A stretch of DNA of 64,000 nt, taken from contig NZ_RAPR01000001.1 of the NCBI RefSeq assembly GCF_003610235.1, positions 7,254,001-7,318,000 on the forward strand, in the 5' to 3' direction. Source of the stretch: Catellatospora citrea (GTDB lineage Bacteria; Actinomycetota; Actinomycetes; Mycobacteriales; Micromonosporaceae). Positions within the stretch are counted from its first letter, which is position 1, and every line of letters begins with the position of its first letter. This document shows, in pieces, positions 32,526-42,292 of the stretch. The notes beneath the pieces are model-generated. The model was not told the DNA's origin. It saw only the letters and a list, made by a program, of their open reading frames with translations, and did not search any database. Made by a program: the position numbers and the translations under genes.

Positions 32526-33764
32526 ATGTCGACCCTCGCCTCGCCCGCCACCGCCGACGCCGCGCCCGCCGACTCCGGATTCCGGGCCGCGGTGCGCGAC
32601 CACACCGCGGACCTGATCGCGCTCCGCCGTTCCGTGCACCGCCGCCCCGAGATCGGGCTGCAGCTGCCGCAGACCCAGGCCGCCGTGCTGGCGGCGCTCG
32701 ACGGGCTGCCGCTGGAGATCACCACCGGACGGTCGCTCAGCTCGGTCGTCGCGGTGCTGCGCGGCGGCCTGCCCGGGCCGGTGGTGCTGCTGCGCGGCGA
32801 CATGGACGCGCTGCCGGTGACCGAGCTGACCGGGCTGGACTACGCCTCCGAGGTGGCCGGCGTCATGCACGCCTGCGGGCACGACCTGCACGTGGCGATG
32901 CTGGTCGGCGCGGCCCGGCTGCTGAGCGGGGTGCGCGACCGGCTGCCCGGAAGCGTGATCTTCATGTTCCAGCCGGGCGAGGAGGGGCCCGGCGGGGCCG
33001 AGCCGATGATCGCCGAGGGCCTGCTGGCGGCCGCGGGCGAGCACCCGGTCGCGGCGTACTGCATCCACGTGCTGTCGGCGATCGAGCCGTTCGGGCGCTT
33101 CTCCACCCGGCGCGGGCCGATGCTGGCGGCCGCGGACACGCTGAAGGTGACCGTGCGCGGCGCGGGCGGCCACGGCAGCGCGCCGCAGTTCGCCAAGGAC
33201 CCGATCCCGGCCGCGTGCGAGATGGTGACCGCCCTGCAGACGTTCGTCACCCGCAGCATCGACATCTTCGACCCCGCCGTCATCACGGTGGGCAGCTTCC
33301 ACGCCGGCACGGCCGAGAACGTCATCCCGGCGCAGGCCGAGTTCGCCGCGACGCTGCGCTCCTTCTCGCCGGCCACCCGGGAACGGGTGCGCCGGGGGGT
33401 GCTGGACGTGGTGCACGGCATCGCCGCCGCGCACGGGCTCACCGCCGACGCCGACTACGTGCCCGGCTACCCGGTGACGACGAACGACGGCGGCGAGGCC
33501 GAGTTCGCCGCGAGCACCGCCGCGGAGCTGTTCGGCGCGGACCGCTTCGCCTGGATGGCCAACCCGGAGGCGGGCGCCGAGGACATGTCGTACGTGCTGG
33601 AGCGGGTGCCGGGGGCGTTCGTCAACCTGGGCGCCTGCCCGCCCGGCCTGGACCCGATGACGGCGCCGCTCAACCACGCGGCGCAGGCGCGCTACGACGA
33701 CGCGGTGGTGCCCGACGGCGCGGTGCTGCTGGCGGAGCTGGCCTGGCGCCGACTGTCGCGTTAG
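32526..33764 (+). CDS. M20-family amidohydrolase (peptidase M20D type)
   Basis: 412-residue metal-dependent hydrolase of the hippurate/IAA-amino-acid/N-acyl amino acid amidohydrolase group. LRRSVHRRPEIGLQLPQTQA is the typical N-terminal block. Metal ligands are Asp in LLRGDMDALP (near residue 92), Cys and His in HACGHDLH (near 113-120), Glu pair in FQPGEEG (near 150), and the distal His in the C-terminal APLNHAAQ. A dimerisation domain (residues 185-300) is inserted. Substrates are N-acyl or aryl amino acids; which one cannot be read. It is cytoplasmic, without a signal peptide. The divergent KhtT operon shares the promoter region but need not be functionally linked. Confidence 0.9.
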   Translation: MSTLASPATADAAPADSGFRAAVRDHTADLIALRRSVHRRPEIGLQLPQTQAAVLAALDGLPLEITTGRSLSSVVAVLRGGLPGPVVLLRGDMDALPVTELTGLDYASEVAGVMHACGHDLHVAMLVGAARLLSGVRDRLPGSVIFMFQPGEEGPGGAEPMIAEGLLAAAGEHPVAAYCIHVLSAIEPFGRFSTRRGPMLAAADTLKVTVRGAGGHGSAPQFAKDPIPAACEMVTALQTFVTRSIDIFDPAVITVGSFHAGTAENVIPAQAEFAATLRSFSPATRERVRRGVLDVVHGIAAAHGLTADADYVPGYPVTTNDGGEAEFAASTAAELFGADRFAWMANPEAGAEDMSYVLERVPGAFVNLGACPPGLDPMTAPLNHAAQARYDDAVVPDGAVLLAELAWRRLSR

Positions 33765-33936
33765 GACGTCTGTTTAGGAGTGTTCACCCACTGATCTGAC
33801 GTGTCGCACACGGGGTGCGACGACGTGGCGGCCGCGTCGTGTTGAGTGCTGGATGTCAGTCACCTTGCGTGGCGGTCATAGCACCGACAGGCGCGGACCG
33901 TCGCGGTCGGCACCCTCTAGCGTCGGTGGGAAAGTG

Positions 33937-36768
33937 ATGAGCTCCCGGACCTCGAACCTGCGGGCGAAGATCGCCTTCCTGCTCGCCTCGCTCGCCGCGC
34001 TGTGGGCCTTCGCCGCGTTCGTGACCATGCGCGAAGGCCTCAACCTGTTCTGGATCAGCACCCTGGACCAGGAGGTCGGCCGGCCCACCGACTCGCTCGT
34101 CGCCGCGCTGCAGGCCGAGCGCCGCATCTCGGCCGTCGTGCTGGCCGCGGGCGACAGCGCCCACCGCGACGAGCTCGCCACGGCCCGAGCCACCACCGAC
34201 GCCGCCGCCGCCCGCTTCCGCGAGTCGGTCCGCGGCACCACCGCGGGCTGGGCCGCCACCCCGATCGCCGAGGCCAACATCGCCGAGCTGGGCCGGATGC
34301 TCGACGGGCTGAGCCCGGTGCGCGCCGACGTCGACCAGCGCAGCGGCGAGCGGGCGGCCCCGATCGCGTACTACACGCAGACCATCGGTGTCGGATACCG
34401 CATCTTCGCGACCATCGCCAGCTTCGACGACCAGGCCATCAACGACCAGCTCAGCCATCTGCTGATCATGTCCAGAGGGCGGGAGCTGCTGTCGCAGGAG
34501 GACGCGTTGATGTCGGGCGTGCTCGCCGCGGGCCGCTTCTCCGCCACCGACGCCGCCGAGTTCGCCCAGCTGGTCGGCGCGCAGCGCAACATCCGCGCCA
34601 CCGGCCTGGAAGGGCTGCCCGACGACAAGGCCGTCTACCAGCCGGTGCTGGAGGGCCCCGCGCTGACCCGCCTGACGCAGATCGAGGATCTGATCGTCGC
34701 CCGAGCGCGACCCAACGAGGCGCCACCGGTCAGCGCCGCCGACTGGCGGGCCGCGTTCGACCCCGCCCTGACCGCGTTGGCGCAGCTCGACATCGACCTC
34801 GCCGAGGCGACCATCGCCCGCGCGAAGGGCCCGACCATCCTCGTCATCGTGCGCCTGATCCTGGCCGCCGGCCTGGGCCTGATCGCCGTCATCGCCTCGA
34901 TCGTGCTGTCGATCACCACCGCCCGCGCCATCGTGACCCAGCTGCGGCTCCTGCGTGACGCCGCCGACGAGCTGGCCACGACGCGACTACCCAACGTGGT
35001 ACGGCGGCTGCGGGCCGGTGAAGAGGTCGACGTCGTCGCCGAGGCGCCGCCACTGGCGTTCGGCAACGACGAGATCGGCCAGGTCGGACAGGCGTTCAAC
35101 GCCGTGCAGGAGACCGCGATCCGGGCCACCGTCGAGCAGGCCGAGCTGCGCCGCAGCGTGCGCGACCTGTTCCTGAGCCTGGCCCGGCGCAGCCAGACCC
35201 TGGTGCACCGCCAGCTCACCATGCTCGACGCCATGGAACGCCGGGCCACCGACGCCGCCGAGCTCGACGAGCTGTTCCGGGTCGACCACCTGGCCACCCG
35301 CATGCGCCGCAACGCCGAGAACCTGATCGTGCTGGCCGGCGCCGTGCCCGGCCGCGGCTGGCGGCGCACCATCCCGGTCGTCGACGTGATCCGCGCCGCG
35401 GTCGCCGAGGTGGAGGAGTATCCGCGGGTCAACGTGCTGCCGAGCGAGGCCGCCGGGCTGGCCGGGCACGCCGTCGGCGACGTGGTGCACCTGCTCGCCG
35501 AGCTGATGGAGAACGCGCTGGCCTTCTCGCCCCGGCACACCCTGGTCAACGTCGGGGGCTCCGCGGTCGGCGCCGGGTACGTGATCGAGGTCGAGGACCA
35601 CGGCCTGGGGATGACCGCCGCCGATCTGGAACAGGCCAATGCCCAGCTGCACGAACCCGCCGAGTTCCTGCTCACCGGCACCCCGCGGCTCGGCCTGTAC
35701 GTCGTCGGCCGGCTCGCCGAGCGCCACCACATCAAGGTGCGGCTGCAACCCTCGGCCGGCGGTGGCACCACCGCGATCGTGCTGCTCCCGTCGAGCCTGG
35801 TCTCCGACGCCTGGACACCCGTGCCCGGCAGCGACAGCGGCGAGCACCGGGTCGTCACCGCGCCGCCGCAGCCGGCCGCGGCCCTGCCCGTGCGGGCCGC
35901 CGTCGACGGCGAGTCCCGGGTCGGCACCGCCGCGACGCCCCGGCCGACGTCGGACCTGCCCGTCCGGGTGCCCCGCCGGGTGCCCGCGGCAACGGCGGTG
36001 TCCCCTGGCGAAGCAGCCGCCGAGCCGACCCGACCCGAGCCCGAGCCGGCCTGGACCCCGGGGGGCGAGACCCAGGCGGCAGAACCGCCTGACGCGGAGC
36101 CGCCGGTGGGTGCAGCGGCCGAGCCCGAGCACCGGCCAGTCACGTCGCCCGAGGACGGACCAGCAGCCGAGACCGCGCCGTCCCCGGCCGGCCCGCCCGC
36201 CGTACCCGCGCCCGCCGTCGCCGCGCCCCCAGCCGCCGCCGTCACCGCCGCCACCGCGGCCCCCGCCAGGGTCAACGGCTCGACTTCGGACGCCGCTCTG
36301 ACCGGAGGGTCCCCGGTGCCCGCACCGCGCGGGCCGGTCGAGGGCACCGTCTACACCCCGTCGGGCCTGCCCGTGCGTGCCCGCCCGGCGGTGCCCGCGG
36401 TGCCCCTGGCGGACCATCGTGCCGAGGTGGTGCGCATCGCGGAGGATCCTTCGGACGCACTGCCGGGTGTGGAGCTACGGCTGACCGCCGGCGCGCCGCA
36501 GCCCGCGCCGGCGATTCCGGAGCCCGGGGGCATGTCCGGCGACGTCGCGCCCGGACCCGCCGAGCGCCCGGCGTCGCAGGTGTACAGCCTGATCGCGGCA
36601 TACCAGCAGGGCAGCCGGCGGGGCCGGATCGCCGCCGAGGAGCTCGCCACCGAACCCCGCGGCCCGGGCGAGCCCGAGCCGGAGCCCGAGGACCGGCCCG
36701 CACTGCCGCGGCGGCCGAGCCCGCGCACAGCGCCGCGGCACGAGGAAGGGCAAGGCGAAGGGGAATGA
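33937..36768 (+). CDS. cvnA: Conservon sensor histidine kinase-like protein CvnA (nitrate-sensor type)
   Basis: First gene of a complete cvn conservon, 943 residues. TM1 (FLLASLAALWAFAAFV, residues about 12-27), an extracytoplasmic four-helix NIT-like sensor (30-295), TM2 (about 301-328), HAMP and a DHp-like helix (RSQTLVHRQLTMLDAMERR near 415-435). The ATPase domain has N-box HLLAELMENALAFSP (near 519) and G-box EDHGLGMT (near 552). The tail, residues about 630-943, is very Pro/Ala/Glu-rich and disordered. The DHp helix lacks the usual H-E-L context, as in known CvnA proteins, so it may not autophosphorylate conventionally. GTG 33934 or ATG 33937 is the start. Its stop overlaps cvnB. Confidence 0.9.
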   Translation: MSSRTSNLRAKIAFLLASLAALWAFAAFVTMREGLNLFWISTLDQEVGRPTDSLVAALQAERRISAVVLAAGDSAHRDELATARATTDAAAARFRESVRGTTAGWAATPIAEANIAELGRMLDGLSPVRADVDQRSGERAAPIAYYTQTIGVGYRIFATIASFDDQAINDQLSHLLIMSRGRELLSQEDALMSGVLAAGRFSATDAAEFAQLVGAQRNIRATGLEGLPDDKAVYQPVLEGPALTRLTQIEDLIVARARPNEAPPVSAADWRAAFDPALTALAQLDIDLAEATIARAKGPTILVIVRLILAAGLGLIAVIASIVLSITTARAIVTQLRLLRDAADELATTRLPNVVRRLRAGEEVDVVAEAPPLAFGNDEIGQVGQAFNAVQETAIRATVEQAELRRSVRDLFLSLARRSQTLVHRQLTMLDAMERRATDAAELDELFRVDHLATRMRRNAENLIVLAGAVPGRGWRRTIPVVDVIRAAVAEVEEYPRVNVLPSEAAGLAGHAVGDVVHLLAELMENALAFSPRHTLVNVGGSAVGAGYVIEVEDHGLGMTAADLEQANAQLHEPAEFLLTGTPRLGLYVVGRLAERHHIKVRLQPSAGGGTTAIVLLPSSLVSDAWTPVPGSDSGEHRVVTAPPQPAAALPVRAAVDGESRVGTAATPRPTSDLPVRVPRRVPAATAVSPGEAAAEPTRPEPEPAWTPGGETQAAEPPDAEPPVGAAAEPEHRPVTSPEDGPAAETAPSPAGPPAVPAPAVAAPPAAAVTAATAAPARVNGSTSDAALTGGSPVPAPRGPVEGTVYTPSGLPVRARPAVPAVPLADHRAEVVRIAEDPSDALPGVELRLTAGAPQPAPAIPEPGGMSGDVAPGPAERPASQVYSLIAAYQQGSRRGRIAAEELATEPRGPGEPEPEPEDRPALPRRPSPRTAPRHEEGQGEGE

Positions 36769-37178
36769 CCGTGGAGCAGAAGACGAGAGCAGCCGCTGAC
36801 CTGGCCTGGCTCGCCGACGATTTCGTCGAAAGGGTGGCGCAGGCTCAGAAGGCCATCGTGCTGTCCGCCGACGGCCTGCTCATGGCCGCGTCCGCGGAGC
36901 TCAGCCGGGAGGACGCCGAACACCTGGCCGCCGTCGCCGCCAGCCTGTTCGGCCTGGCCCGCGGGGCGGGACGGCGCTTCGGCAAGGGCAAGGCCCGGCA
37001 GGCCATCATCGAGATGGACGGCGGCTTCCTGTTCGTCACGGCCGCGGGCAACGGCGCCTGCCTGGCCGTGGTGGCGGGCAAGGACGCCGACGCGGGCCTC
37101 GTGGCGTACGAGATGGCGATGCTCGTGGTGCGGGTGGGCCAGTATCTGACCGCACCGGCCCGCGGCAGCCACCCGTGA
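36765..37178 (+). CDS. cvnB: Roadblock/LC7-domain protein CvnB
   Basis: 137 residues, a single Roadblock/LC7 domain as in MglB: DLAWLADDFVERVAQAQKAI, then VLSADGLLMAASAELSRED, and AAVAASLFGLARGAGRRFG. In conservons CvnB works with the GTPase CvnD, probably as a GAP-like or scaffold dimer at the membrane complex formed by CvnA. The ATG overlaps the cvnA stop (ATGA), and the stop overlaps the GTG of cvnC, so the four genes are co-translated. This family assignment is sure; the signalling output is not known. Confidence 0.94.
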   Translation: MTVEQKTRAAADLAWLADDFVERVAQAQKAIVLSADGLLMAASAELSREDAEHLAAVAASLFGLARGAGRRFGKGKARQAIIEMDGGFLFVTAAGNGACLAVVAGKDADAGLVAYEMAMLVVRVGQYLTAPARGSHP

Positions 37179-37582
37179 ACGTGGCACAGCCGCTCGAACC
37201 TGACGGCCTGCCCGACGACGGACTGCTCTGGGTCGACGACGACGCCGGGCCGCTGATCCGCCCGTACGCGATGACCTCCGGCCGGACCCGGCCCCGCCAC
37301 GGCGACCTCGACCTGATCGCGGTCGTCGTGGCCACCCGGCCCACGCTGCCCTCCGACGGCGGCCTGGGCTCGGTGTACGCCGAGATCATGGCGGTGTGCC
37401 AGCGGCCCGTTTCGGTGGCCGAGATCGCCTCCTACCTTCGGCTGCCCGCCGGCACGGTTCGCGTGCTGCTCAGCGACCTGCTTGAACGCCGGCTGGTCCG
37501 GCGGCGCGCCCCCGTCAACGTCAACCAGCTACCCAGCGCGGACATTCTCAAGGCGGTCATCGATGGCATCCGAGCCCTATGA
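37175..37582 (+). CDS. cvnC: DUF742 protein CvnC
   Basis: 135 residues. DUF742 block: LIRPYAMTSGRTRP (residues about 28-41), then a winged-helix-like region AEIMAVCQRPVSVAEIASYL with RLPAGTVRVLLSDLLERRLV, ending with the typical LLERRLVRRRAP. It is a small cytoplasmic protein of the conservon, proposed to link CvnB and CvnD to output. It starts with GTG overlapping the cvnB stop, and its last 20 bp overlap the start of cvnD. Confidence 0.93.
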   Translation: MNVAQPLEPDGLPDDGLLWVDDDAGPLIRPYAMTSGRTRPRHGDLDLIAVVVATRPTLPSDGGLGSVYAEIMAVCQRPVSVAEIASYLRLPAGTVRVLLSDLLERRLVRRRAPVNVNQLPSADILKAVIDGIRAL

Positions 37583-38147
37583 CGACGAAGGCGGCATCCC
37601 CTCCGCCTTCAAGATCCTGGTCGCGGGCGGGTTCGGCGTCGGCAAGACCACGCTCGTCGGCGCGGTCAGCGAGATCTCGCCGCTGCTGACCGAGGAACTG
37701 CTCACCGACGAGAGCATCGGCGTCGACGACACCGTCGGGGTGGAGACGAAGTCGACGACCACGGTCGCGCTCGACTTCGGCCGCATCACCATCAACGACG
37801 ACCTGGTGCTCTACCTGTTCGGCACGCCCGGGCAGGAGCGCTTCATGTTCGTCTGGGACGAGCTGGCGTACGGGGCCATCGGCGCGGTGGTGCTGGCCGA
37901 CACCCGGCGGCTGGAGGACGCGTTCGGCTCCATCGACTACTTCGAGCAGCGCGGCACCCCGTTCGTGGTGGCGGTGAACTGCTTCGACGGCGCGCGGGTG
38001 TATCAGGCGCAGGAGGTGGAGCAGGCGCTCAACCTGGATCCGCACGTGCCGGTGCGGCTGTGCGACGCGCGCCGCCGCGAGTCGGTCAAGGATGTCCTGG
38101 TCACCCTGCTGGAGCAGGTGATGGCACAGGGGGTGCACGCGGGCTAG
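37563..38147 (+). CDS. cvnD: Conservon GTPase-like protein CvnD
   Basis: 194-residue small GTPase-like protein of the MglA/Ras-like group. P-loop GGFGVGKTT (near residues 19-27), switch I-like DTVGVETKSTTTVALDFG, and a G3-position FGTPGQERF in place of DxxGQ. VNCFD occupies the G4 (NKxD) position but lacks the Lys. This combination is normal for CvnD. It probably binds GTP and acts with the Roadblock protein CvnB. ATG 37563 lies inside the cvnC frame, a 20-bp overlap that suggests coupling. The operon ends at two strong hairpins; no cytochrome P450 gene (sometimes found after cvnD) is present. Confidence 0.94.
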   Translation: MASEPYDDEGGIPSAFKILVAGGFGVGKTTLVGAVSEISPLLTEELLTDESIGVDDTVGVETKSTTTVALDFGRITINDDLVLYLFGTPGQERFMFVWDELAYGAIGAVVLADTRRLEDAFGSIDYFEQRGTPFVVAVNCFDGARVYQAQEVEQALNLDPHVPVRLCDARRRESVKDVLVTLLEQVMAQGVHAG

Positions 38148-38220
38148 GCGGCGGTCGACCGCCCGACGCGCCGCAGGAGGGGCGGCGCGCCGGGTCGGTC
38201 GTCTGCTGCGCCCGTGGTGG

Positions 38221-38303
38221 CGGGACACGGCGGCGCCTGGGGGGTGGCGCCGTGTCCCGTCGGGGGCGCCGCTGCCCCGGGCGGTGCGGGCCCGGGGCAG
38301 CGG
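38221..38303. terminator. Double terminator between cvnD and the M28 peptidase gene
   Basis: Hairpin one pairs CGGGACACGGC (38221-38231) with its complement in 38246-38259, with a 3-nt bulge. Hairpin two is a perfect 13-bp stem, CCGCTGCCCCGGG (38269-38281) with 38291-38303, loop 9 nt. They lie between converging genes. Confidence 0.75.
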
Positions 38304-38324
38304 AGTTCCCTCAGCCGGCCGCTG

Positions 38325-40283
38325 TCACAGGGTCAGCGTCCAGCTGTTGATGTAGCCGACGTCGCCGGACGCGGCGTCCTGCACCCGCAGGTTCCAGGTG
38401 CCGTTGCGCGCCTCGGTCGACAGGTTGGCGGTGAAGGTCTGGTCGATGTTGTCCGTGCTGCCGCCGGCCCGGTTGTGCAGCACGTACGCGCTGCCGTCCG
38501 GGGCCACCAGGCTCACCACGAGGTCGCCCTTGTACGTGTGCACGATGTGCACCTCGACGGTGGACGTCGCCGACGCGTTGCCGGTGCAGCCCGACACCGT
38601 GATCGGGCTGTTGACGGTGGCCAGGTCCGCGATCGTCACGTCGGCGGCGTTGGTGCCGCCGCAGCCCGGCGGCAGTGCCCCGCCCAGGTTCAGCGTCCAG
38701 CTGTTGACGTAGCCGACGTCCGACGGCCCGGCGTCCTGCACCCGCAGTTTCCAGGTGCCGTTGGCGACCTCGCTCGACAGGTTCACGGTGAAGGTCTGGT
38801 CGATGTTGTCGGCGCTGCCGCCGGTCTTGTTGCGCAGCGTGTAGAGGGTGCCGTCGGGTGCGACGAGGCTGACGATCAGGTCACCGACGTACGTGTGCAC
38901 GATGTGCACCTCGACCGTGCTGGCCGAGCCGGCGTTGCCGGTGCAGCCGGTGATCGCGATCGACGACTCCACGGTCCCCTGGTCGATGATGGTGACATCG
39001 GTCGGGTTGGTCGCCGAGCAGCCCGGCGGCCCGGCGACGGTCAGCGCGAACGTCGTGGTGCGGGTCGCGGCGCTGCCGGTGCCGGTGACGGTCACCGTGT
39101 ACGTGCCGACCGGGGTGCCGGCGCTGGTCGCGATGGTCAGCGTCGACGAACCGCCCGAGGTGATCGTGGCCGGGCTGAACGACGCGGTCGCCCCGCTGGG
39201 CAGGCCGGACGCGGACAGCGCGACCGACTGGGCGCTGCCGTTGGTGACCGTGGTGCCGATGGTGGACGTCACCGAACCACCGGCGGTGGTGCTGCCGGAC
39301 GCCGGGCTGGCAGCCATCGAGAAGTCGTTGCCCGCGGGCGTGCCCACGGCCAGCGTCCACACCGCGTACGCGGCCGCGTCGGCGGCCCGGTTCAGCACCG
39401 TGTCGTTGATGTTGCTCGGGAACGTGTCACACGAGGCGTGGTAGCAGGGGTCGTAGTCCCCGGTCGTGCCGCCCCACTTGGTCACCTGGGCCGAGGTCTT
39501 GTTGGCGCTGGCACCGGCGGCGATGCCGCTGGTCTGGATGCCTGCGGCGTTGAACGAGGCGTCGTCGGACCGTCCGGCGCCCTCGACGTTCTCCTCCGGG
39601 TTCAGGCCGGGGAAGTTCGCGTCGTAGTAGGCCTTGATGGTCTGGCCGAGGCTGGACGTGATCCGGTTGATGAAGTAGCCGCCGTTGGTGGAGGCGATCA
39701 TGTCGAAGTTCAGGTAACCGGTGATCTTCGCGCGGTCGGCCGACGACAGCGAGTTGACGTAGAACTCGGACCCGTTGAGGCCCTGCTCCTCGTCGGTCCA
39801 CCAGCCGAAGCGCACGTGCTTGACCATGGTCGGGTTCTGTTCGGCCAGCGTCAGGGCCAGCTCCAGCAGCATCGAGGAGCCCGAGGCGTTGTCGTTGATG
39901 CCCGGTCCCGCGGCCACGCCGTCGAGGTGCGCGCCCAGCATGAGCACCTGGTTGGCGTCACCGCCCGGCCAGTCCGCGATCACGTTCGGCCCCGCGCCGC
40001 TGGTGCAGCCGGAGGTGCAGTTCTGCTTGACGACGTTGTAACCGGCCGCGGTCAGCGCGTTGAAGACGTAGTTCACCGACGCGGTGTAACCGGCGGTGTT
40101 GGAGCGTCGGTTGCCGCCGTTGCTGCTCGCGATCGTCTGGAACTGCTGCAGGTGCGTGCGGATGTCGGTCAGCGAGATGTCGGGCGGGGCCAGGGCCACG
40201 GCCGGGGCGGCCGGGATGGCCACGGCTCCGACGAGCGCCATGGACAGGACGAGAATGCCGCGGATGATGGGGTTTCTTCTCAC
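38325..40283 (-). CDS. Secreted M28 aminopeptidase with two C-terminal P-domains
   Basis: 652-residue exported zinc peptidase. Sec signal peptide at residues 1-30 ([20 protein letters not shown], then APAVALA). The M28 domain (about 50-310) has its zinc set: His in LGAHLDGV, Asp in GINDNASG, Glu pair in WTDEEQGL, Asp in LNFDMIAS, and His in CYHASCDTF. An Ig-like Ser/Thr/Gly-rich linker domain follows (320-415). Two tandem proprotein-convertase P-domains (about 425-530 and 540-652) share HIVHTY and the ending VGY(V/I)NSWTL. The first zinc Asp and Cys pairs fit Streptomyces-type aminopeptidases. GTG 40283 has GAGGAG 6 nt upstream. It probably degrades extracellular peptides. Confidence 0.92.
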   Translation of the reverse strand: MRRNPIIRGILVLSMALVGAVAIPAAPAVALAPPDISLTDIRTHLQQFQTIASSNGGNRRSNTAGYTASVNYVFNALTAAGYNVVKQNCTSGCTSGAGPNVIADWPGGDANQVLMLGAHLDGVAAGPGINDNASGSSMLLELALTLAEQNPTMVKHVRFGWWTDEEQGLNGSEFYVNSLSSADRAKITGYLNFDMIASTNGGYFINRITSSLGQTIKAYYDANFPGLNPEENVEGAGRSDDASFNAAGIQTSGIAAGASANKTSAQVTKWGGTTGDYDPCYHASCDTFPSNINDTVLNRAADAAAYAVWTLAVGTPAGNDFSMAASPASGSTTAGGSVTSTIGTTVTNGSAQSVALSASGLPSGATASFSPATITSGGSSTLTIATSAGTPVGTYTVTVTGTGSAATRTTTFALTVAGPPGCSATNPTDVTIIDQGTVESSIAITGCTGNAGSASTVEVHIVHTYVGDLIVSLVAPDGTLYTLRNKTGGSADNIDQTFTVNLSSEVANGTWKLRVQDAGPSDVGYVNSWTLNLGGALPPGCGGTNAADVTIADLATVNSPITVSGCTGNASATSTVEVHIVHTYKGDLVVSLVAPDGSAYVLHNRAGGSTDNIDQTFTANLSTEARNGTWNLRVQDAASGDVGYINSWTLTL

Positions 40284-40403
40284 GCCGTACTCCTCGGGAT
40301 CGAGTGCGCCGGGGTTGCCGGTCCTGAGGAGGATAGAACGTGAAGTAGATAGATTTGAATAGGTGGAACTCGACACGCTGGGTGCCGGGTCGGCCGATGG
40401 CCG

Positions 40404-40409
40404 TAGGCT
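40404..40409 (+). promoter_or_regulatory. -10 element, leaderless start
   Basis: TAGGCT ends 7 nt before the GTG at 40417. Confidence 0.5.
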
Positions 40410-40416
40410 TCCGGGC

Positions 40417-41001
40417 GTGGATCACCTGGCAGGAACACTCGGCGCGGCCGTCGCGCTGTTCGCGGGCACCAACGTCGACGACCTGATCGTGCTCACCGTG
40501 CTGTTCCTGAGCAGCCGCACCACCGGCCGCCCACGCCGCTGGGAGATCTGGACCGGCCAGTACGCCGGCATCGCCGCCCTGGTCGGCGCGTCCGCGCTGG
40601 CCGCCGCCGGCCTCGCGGTGGTGCCCGACCGCTGGGTCGGCCTGCTCGGGCTCGTCCCGCTCCTACTGGGCGTGCGCGCCCTGATCCAGACGCTGCGGTC
40701 CCGGGGCGACGGCGGCCCGCCGCCCGCCGTGGCCACCACGGCGCTGGCCGTGGCCGGGGTGACCGTTGCCAACGGCGCGGACAACATCGCCGTCTACACA
40801 CCTGTGTTCCGCACCGTCGGCGTCACGGACAGCCTCGTCACCGTCGCGGTCTTCGCCGTCCTCGTCGCCGTCTGGTGCGCCGCCGCCGCCTGGCTCGGCG
40901 CGCACCCCCGCGTCGTCGCCCTCCTCGAGCGGTACGGCCACTGGCTCGTCCCGGCCGTCTTCATCGCCATCGGCCTGCTCATCCTCGCCGACCTCGCGTG
41001 A
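40417..41001 (+). CDS. CadD-like cadmium resistance/small multi-pass transporter
   Basis: 194-residue membrane protein with about six hydrophobic helices. [20 protein letters not shown] at residues 8-27 and [20 protein letters not shown] near 110 are a duplicated signature (Asn-x-x-Asp in the first, Asn-Gly-x-Asp-Asn in the second) typical of the CadD/LysE-related family. Members were described in cadmium resistance, but many actinomycete homologues have no known substrate, so cation export is the safer label. The start is the leaderless GTG at 40417. The divergent neighbour is the secreted peptidase; no metal-sensing regulator is adjacent. Confidence 0.82.
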   Translation: MDHLAGTLGAAVALFAGTNVDDLIVLTVLFLSSRTTGRPRRWEIWTGQYAGIAALVGASALAAAGLAVVPDRWVGLLGLVPLLLGVRALIQTLRSRGDGGPPPAVATTALAVAGVTVANGADNIAVYTPVFRTVGVTDSLVTVAVFAVLVAVWCAAAAWLGAHPRVVALLERYGHWLVPAVFIAIGLLILADLA

Positions 41002-41032
41002 CTGCCCGCGGCGGGTCGTGCGAGACTCGATC

Positions 41033-41569
41033 ATGGCTGTGACGAACCCCTGGCTGGCCGGACCCTCGCCCACCAAACGGCTGCCGCGCGAGCGGTTGGC
41101 CGAGCGCATCCTCAACCTGCTGTCCTCGCAGAACATGTGCGTGCTGGCGACCACCGGTCCGGACGGCCCGCTGGCCACCCCGGTGCGCTACTACCACCTG
41201 GATTTCGCGCTGATGTTCACGGCCGTGGCGACCTCGCCGAAGATGCGCAACCTCGCCGCCGACCCGCGGGTCTCGATCGGCGTCTTCGCGCCGCTGGTCG
41301 GGCAGGCCAGCAGCCGGGGTGCGCAGGTGTTCGGGCAGGCGCGTTCGCTGGAGCGCGACGATGCGGCGTTCGACCATTACTGGGCGGCCTTCCGCTGGCA
41401 GAGCGACCACGTCGAGCGGTCCCGCCCGCTGGACGAGCCGCCCGCCGGGCCGCTGGTGGTCGTCGAGGCCGAGCGCATCGTGTACACCGAGCACTGGCTG
41501 CGCCGCGACGGCTACGCCCCGCGCCAGTTCTGGCGGCGCGATCCGGCCGGCGGTCAGGCGGTCCAGTAG
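41033..41569 (+). CDS. Pyridoxamine 5'-phosphate oxidase-fold (FMN/F420-binding) protein
   Basis: 178 residues with the split-barrel flavin-binding fold. LSSQNMCVLATTGPDGPLAT (residues about 31-50) and RYYHLDFALMFTAVATSPKM (near 54-73) are the opening strands; RNLAADPRVSIGVFAP follows. Family members use FMN or F420 and include general stress proteins, so the substrate cannot be named. The ATG at 41033 follows the cadD-like stop by 31 nt. Its 3' end overlaps the convergent lipoprotein gene by 16 bp. Confidence 0.82.
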   Translation: MAVTNPWLAGPSPTKRLPRERLAERILNLLSSQNMCVLATTGPDGPLATPVRYYHLDFALMFTAVATSPKMRNLAADPRVSIGVFAPLVGQASSRGAQVFGQARSLERDDAAFDHYWAAFRWQSDHVERSRPLDEPPAGPLVVVEAERIVYTEHWLRRDGYAPRQFWRRDPAGGQAVQ

Positions 41570-42117
41570 CCGCGCACGTCGTTGGTGATGTCGGGGCGCA
41601 GCTGCACGCGTATCCCGTCGACGGCGTCCTTCGGCACGTCGAACACGACCGCCCCGCTCGCCTTCTCACCGGCGTTGAGGGTGACCGACTGCATGCCGGC
41701 GTCGAAGCCGAACGGCAGCACCGGCTCGAACAGCGTGCCGTCCGCGGCGACCAGCGCGAAATCGCAGAAGCAGGCGTACGTCTTGCCCGCGGCCACCTTC
41801 ACCTCGACCGTGATCGCGACGAAGACGCCCTTCTTCGGACGCACCAGGGCGCTGTCCGGCGCGACCGTGTGCCGGGTCAGCTTGCTGACCGTGTACGCGA
41901 CGCGGTTGTCGCCCAGGCCGCCGCTGGTCTCGATGCTCTGGCCGAGCTTCGCGGTCGGCGCGGACTCGGGTGAGGGGGCCGGCGCGGAAACGGCCGGGGT
42001 GCCTCCGGTGACGCTCGACTCCTGCGGCTTGACGCCGCAGGCCAGGCCGACGGCGCCCGCGAGCACCAGGGTGACGGTCAGCACAGGGCGGCGCAGGCCG
42101 GGTCGACGGGACGACAT
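41554..42117 (-). CDS. Lipoprotein with DUF4352-like domain
   Basis: 187 residues. A signal with lipobox LVLAGAVGLAC (Cys at about residue 27) marks a lipid-anchored, exported protein. A Ser/Pro/Ala linker follows, and residues 60-187 form an immunoglobulin-like sandwich of the DUF4352/telomeric-repeat-type family seen in many actinomycete lipoproteins (VFVAITVEVKVAAGKTYACF; FDVPKDAVDGIRVQL). Two Cys (ACFC) may be redox- or metal-related. The function is unknown. It converges with the PPOX-fold gene. Confidence 0.8.
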   Translation of the reverse strand: MSSRRPGLRRPVLTVTLVLAGAVGLACGVKPQESSVTGGTPAVSAPAPSPESAPTAKLGQSIETSGGLGDNRVAYTVSKLTRHTVAPDSALVRPKKGVFVAITVEVKVAAGKTYACFCDFALVAADGTLFEPVLPFGFDAGMQSVTLNAGEKASGAVVFDVPKDAVDGIRVQLRPDITNDVRGYWTA

Positions 42118-42292
42118 CGTCGCATCGTAGACGGCATGCCCGCCCCGGTCGACGGCCCGCGAGCGGTGTGAAGGCCGCCCGTGACCGGCGGAAATACGTT
42201 GCCGAGCCGCCCCGTGCGCTCCTAGCCTGGGCTGTCACCAGCAGGAACGCGGCCGCATCCGCCCGTCCTCGAAAGCTGAGAAGAGGGTCGTC

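Noticed and set aside
38157..38324. Small gene after cvnD
   Set aside because: The interval is dominated by two hairpins; no start codon with a ribosome site leads to a sensible protein.
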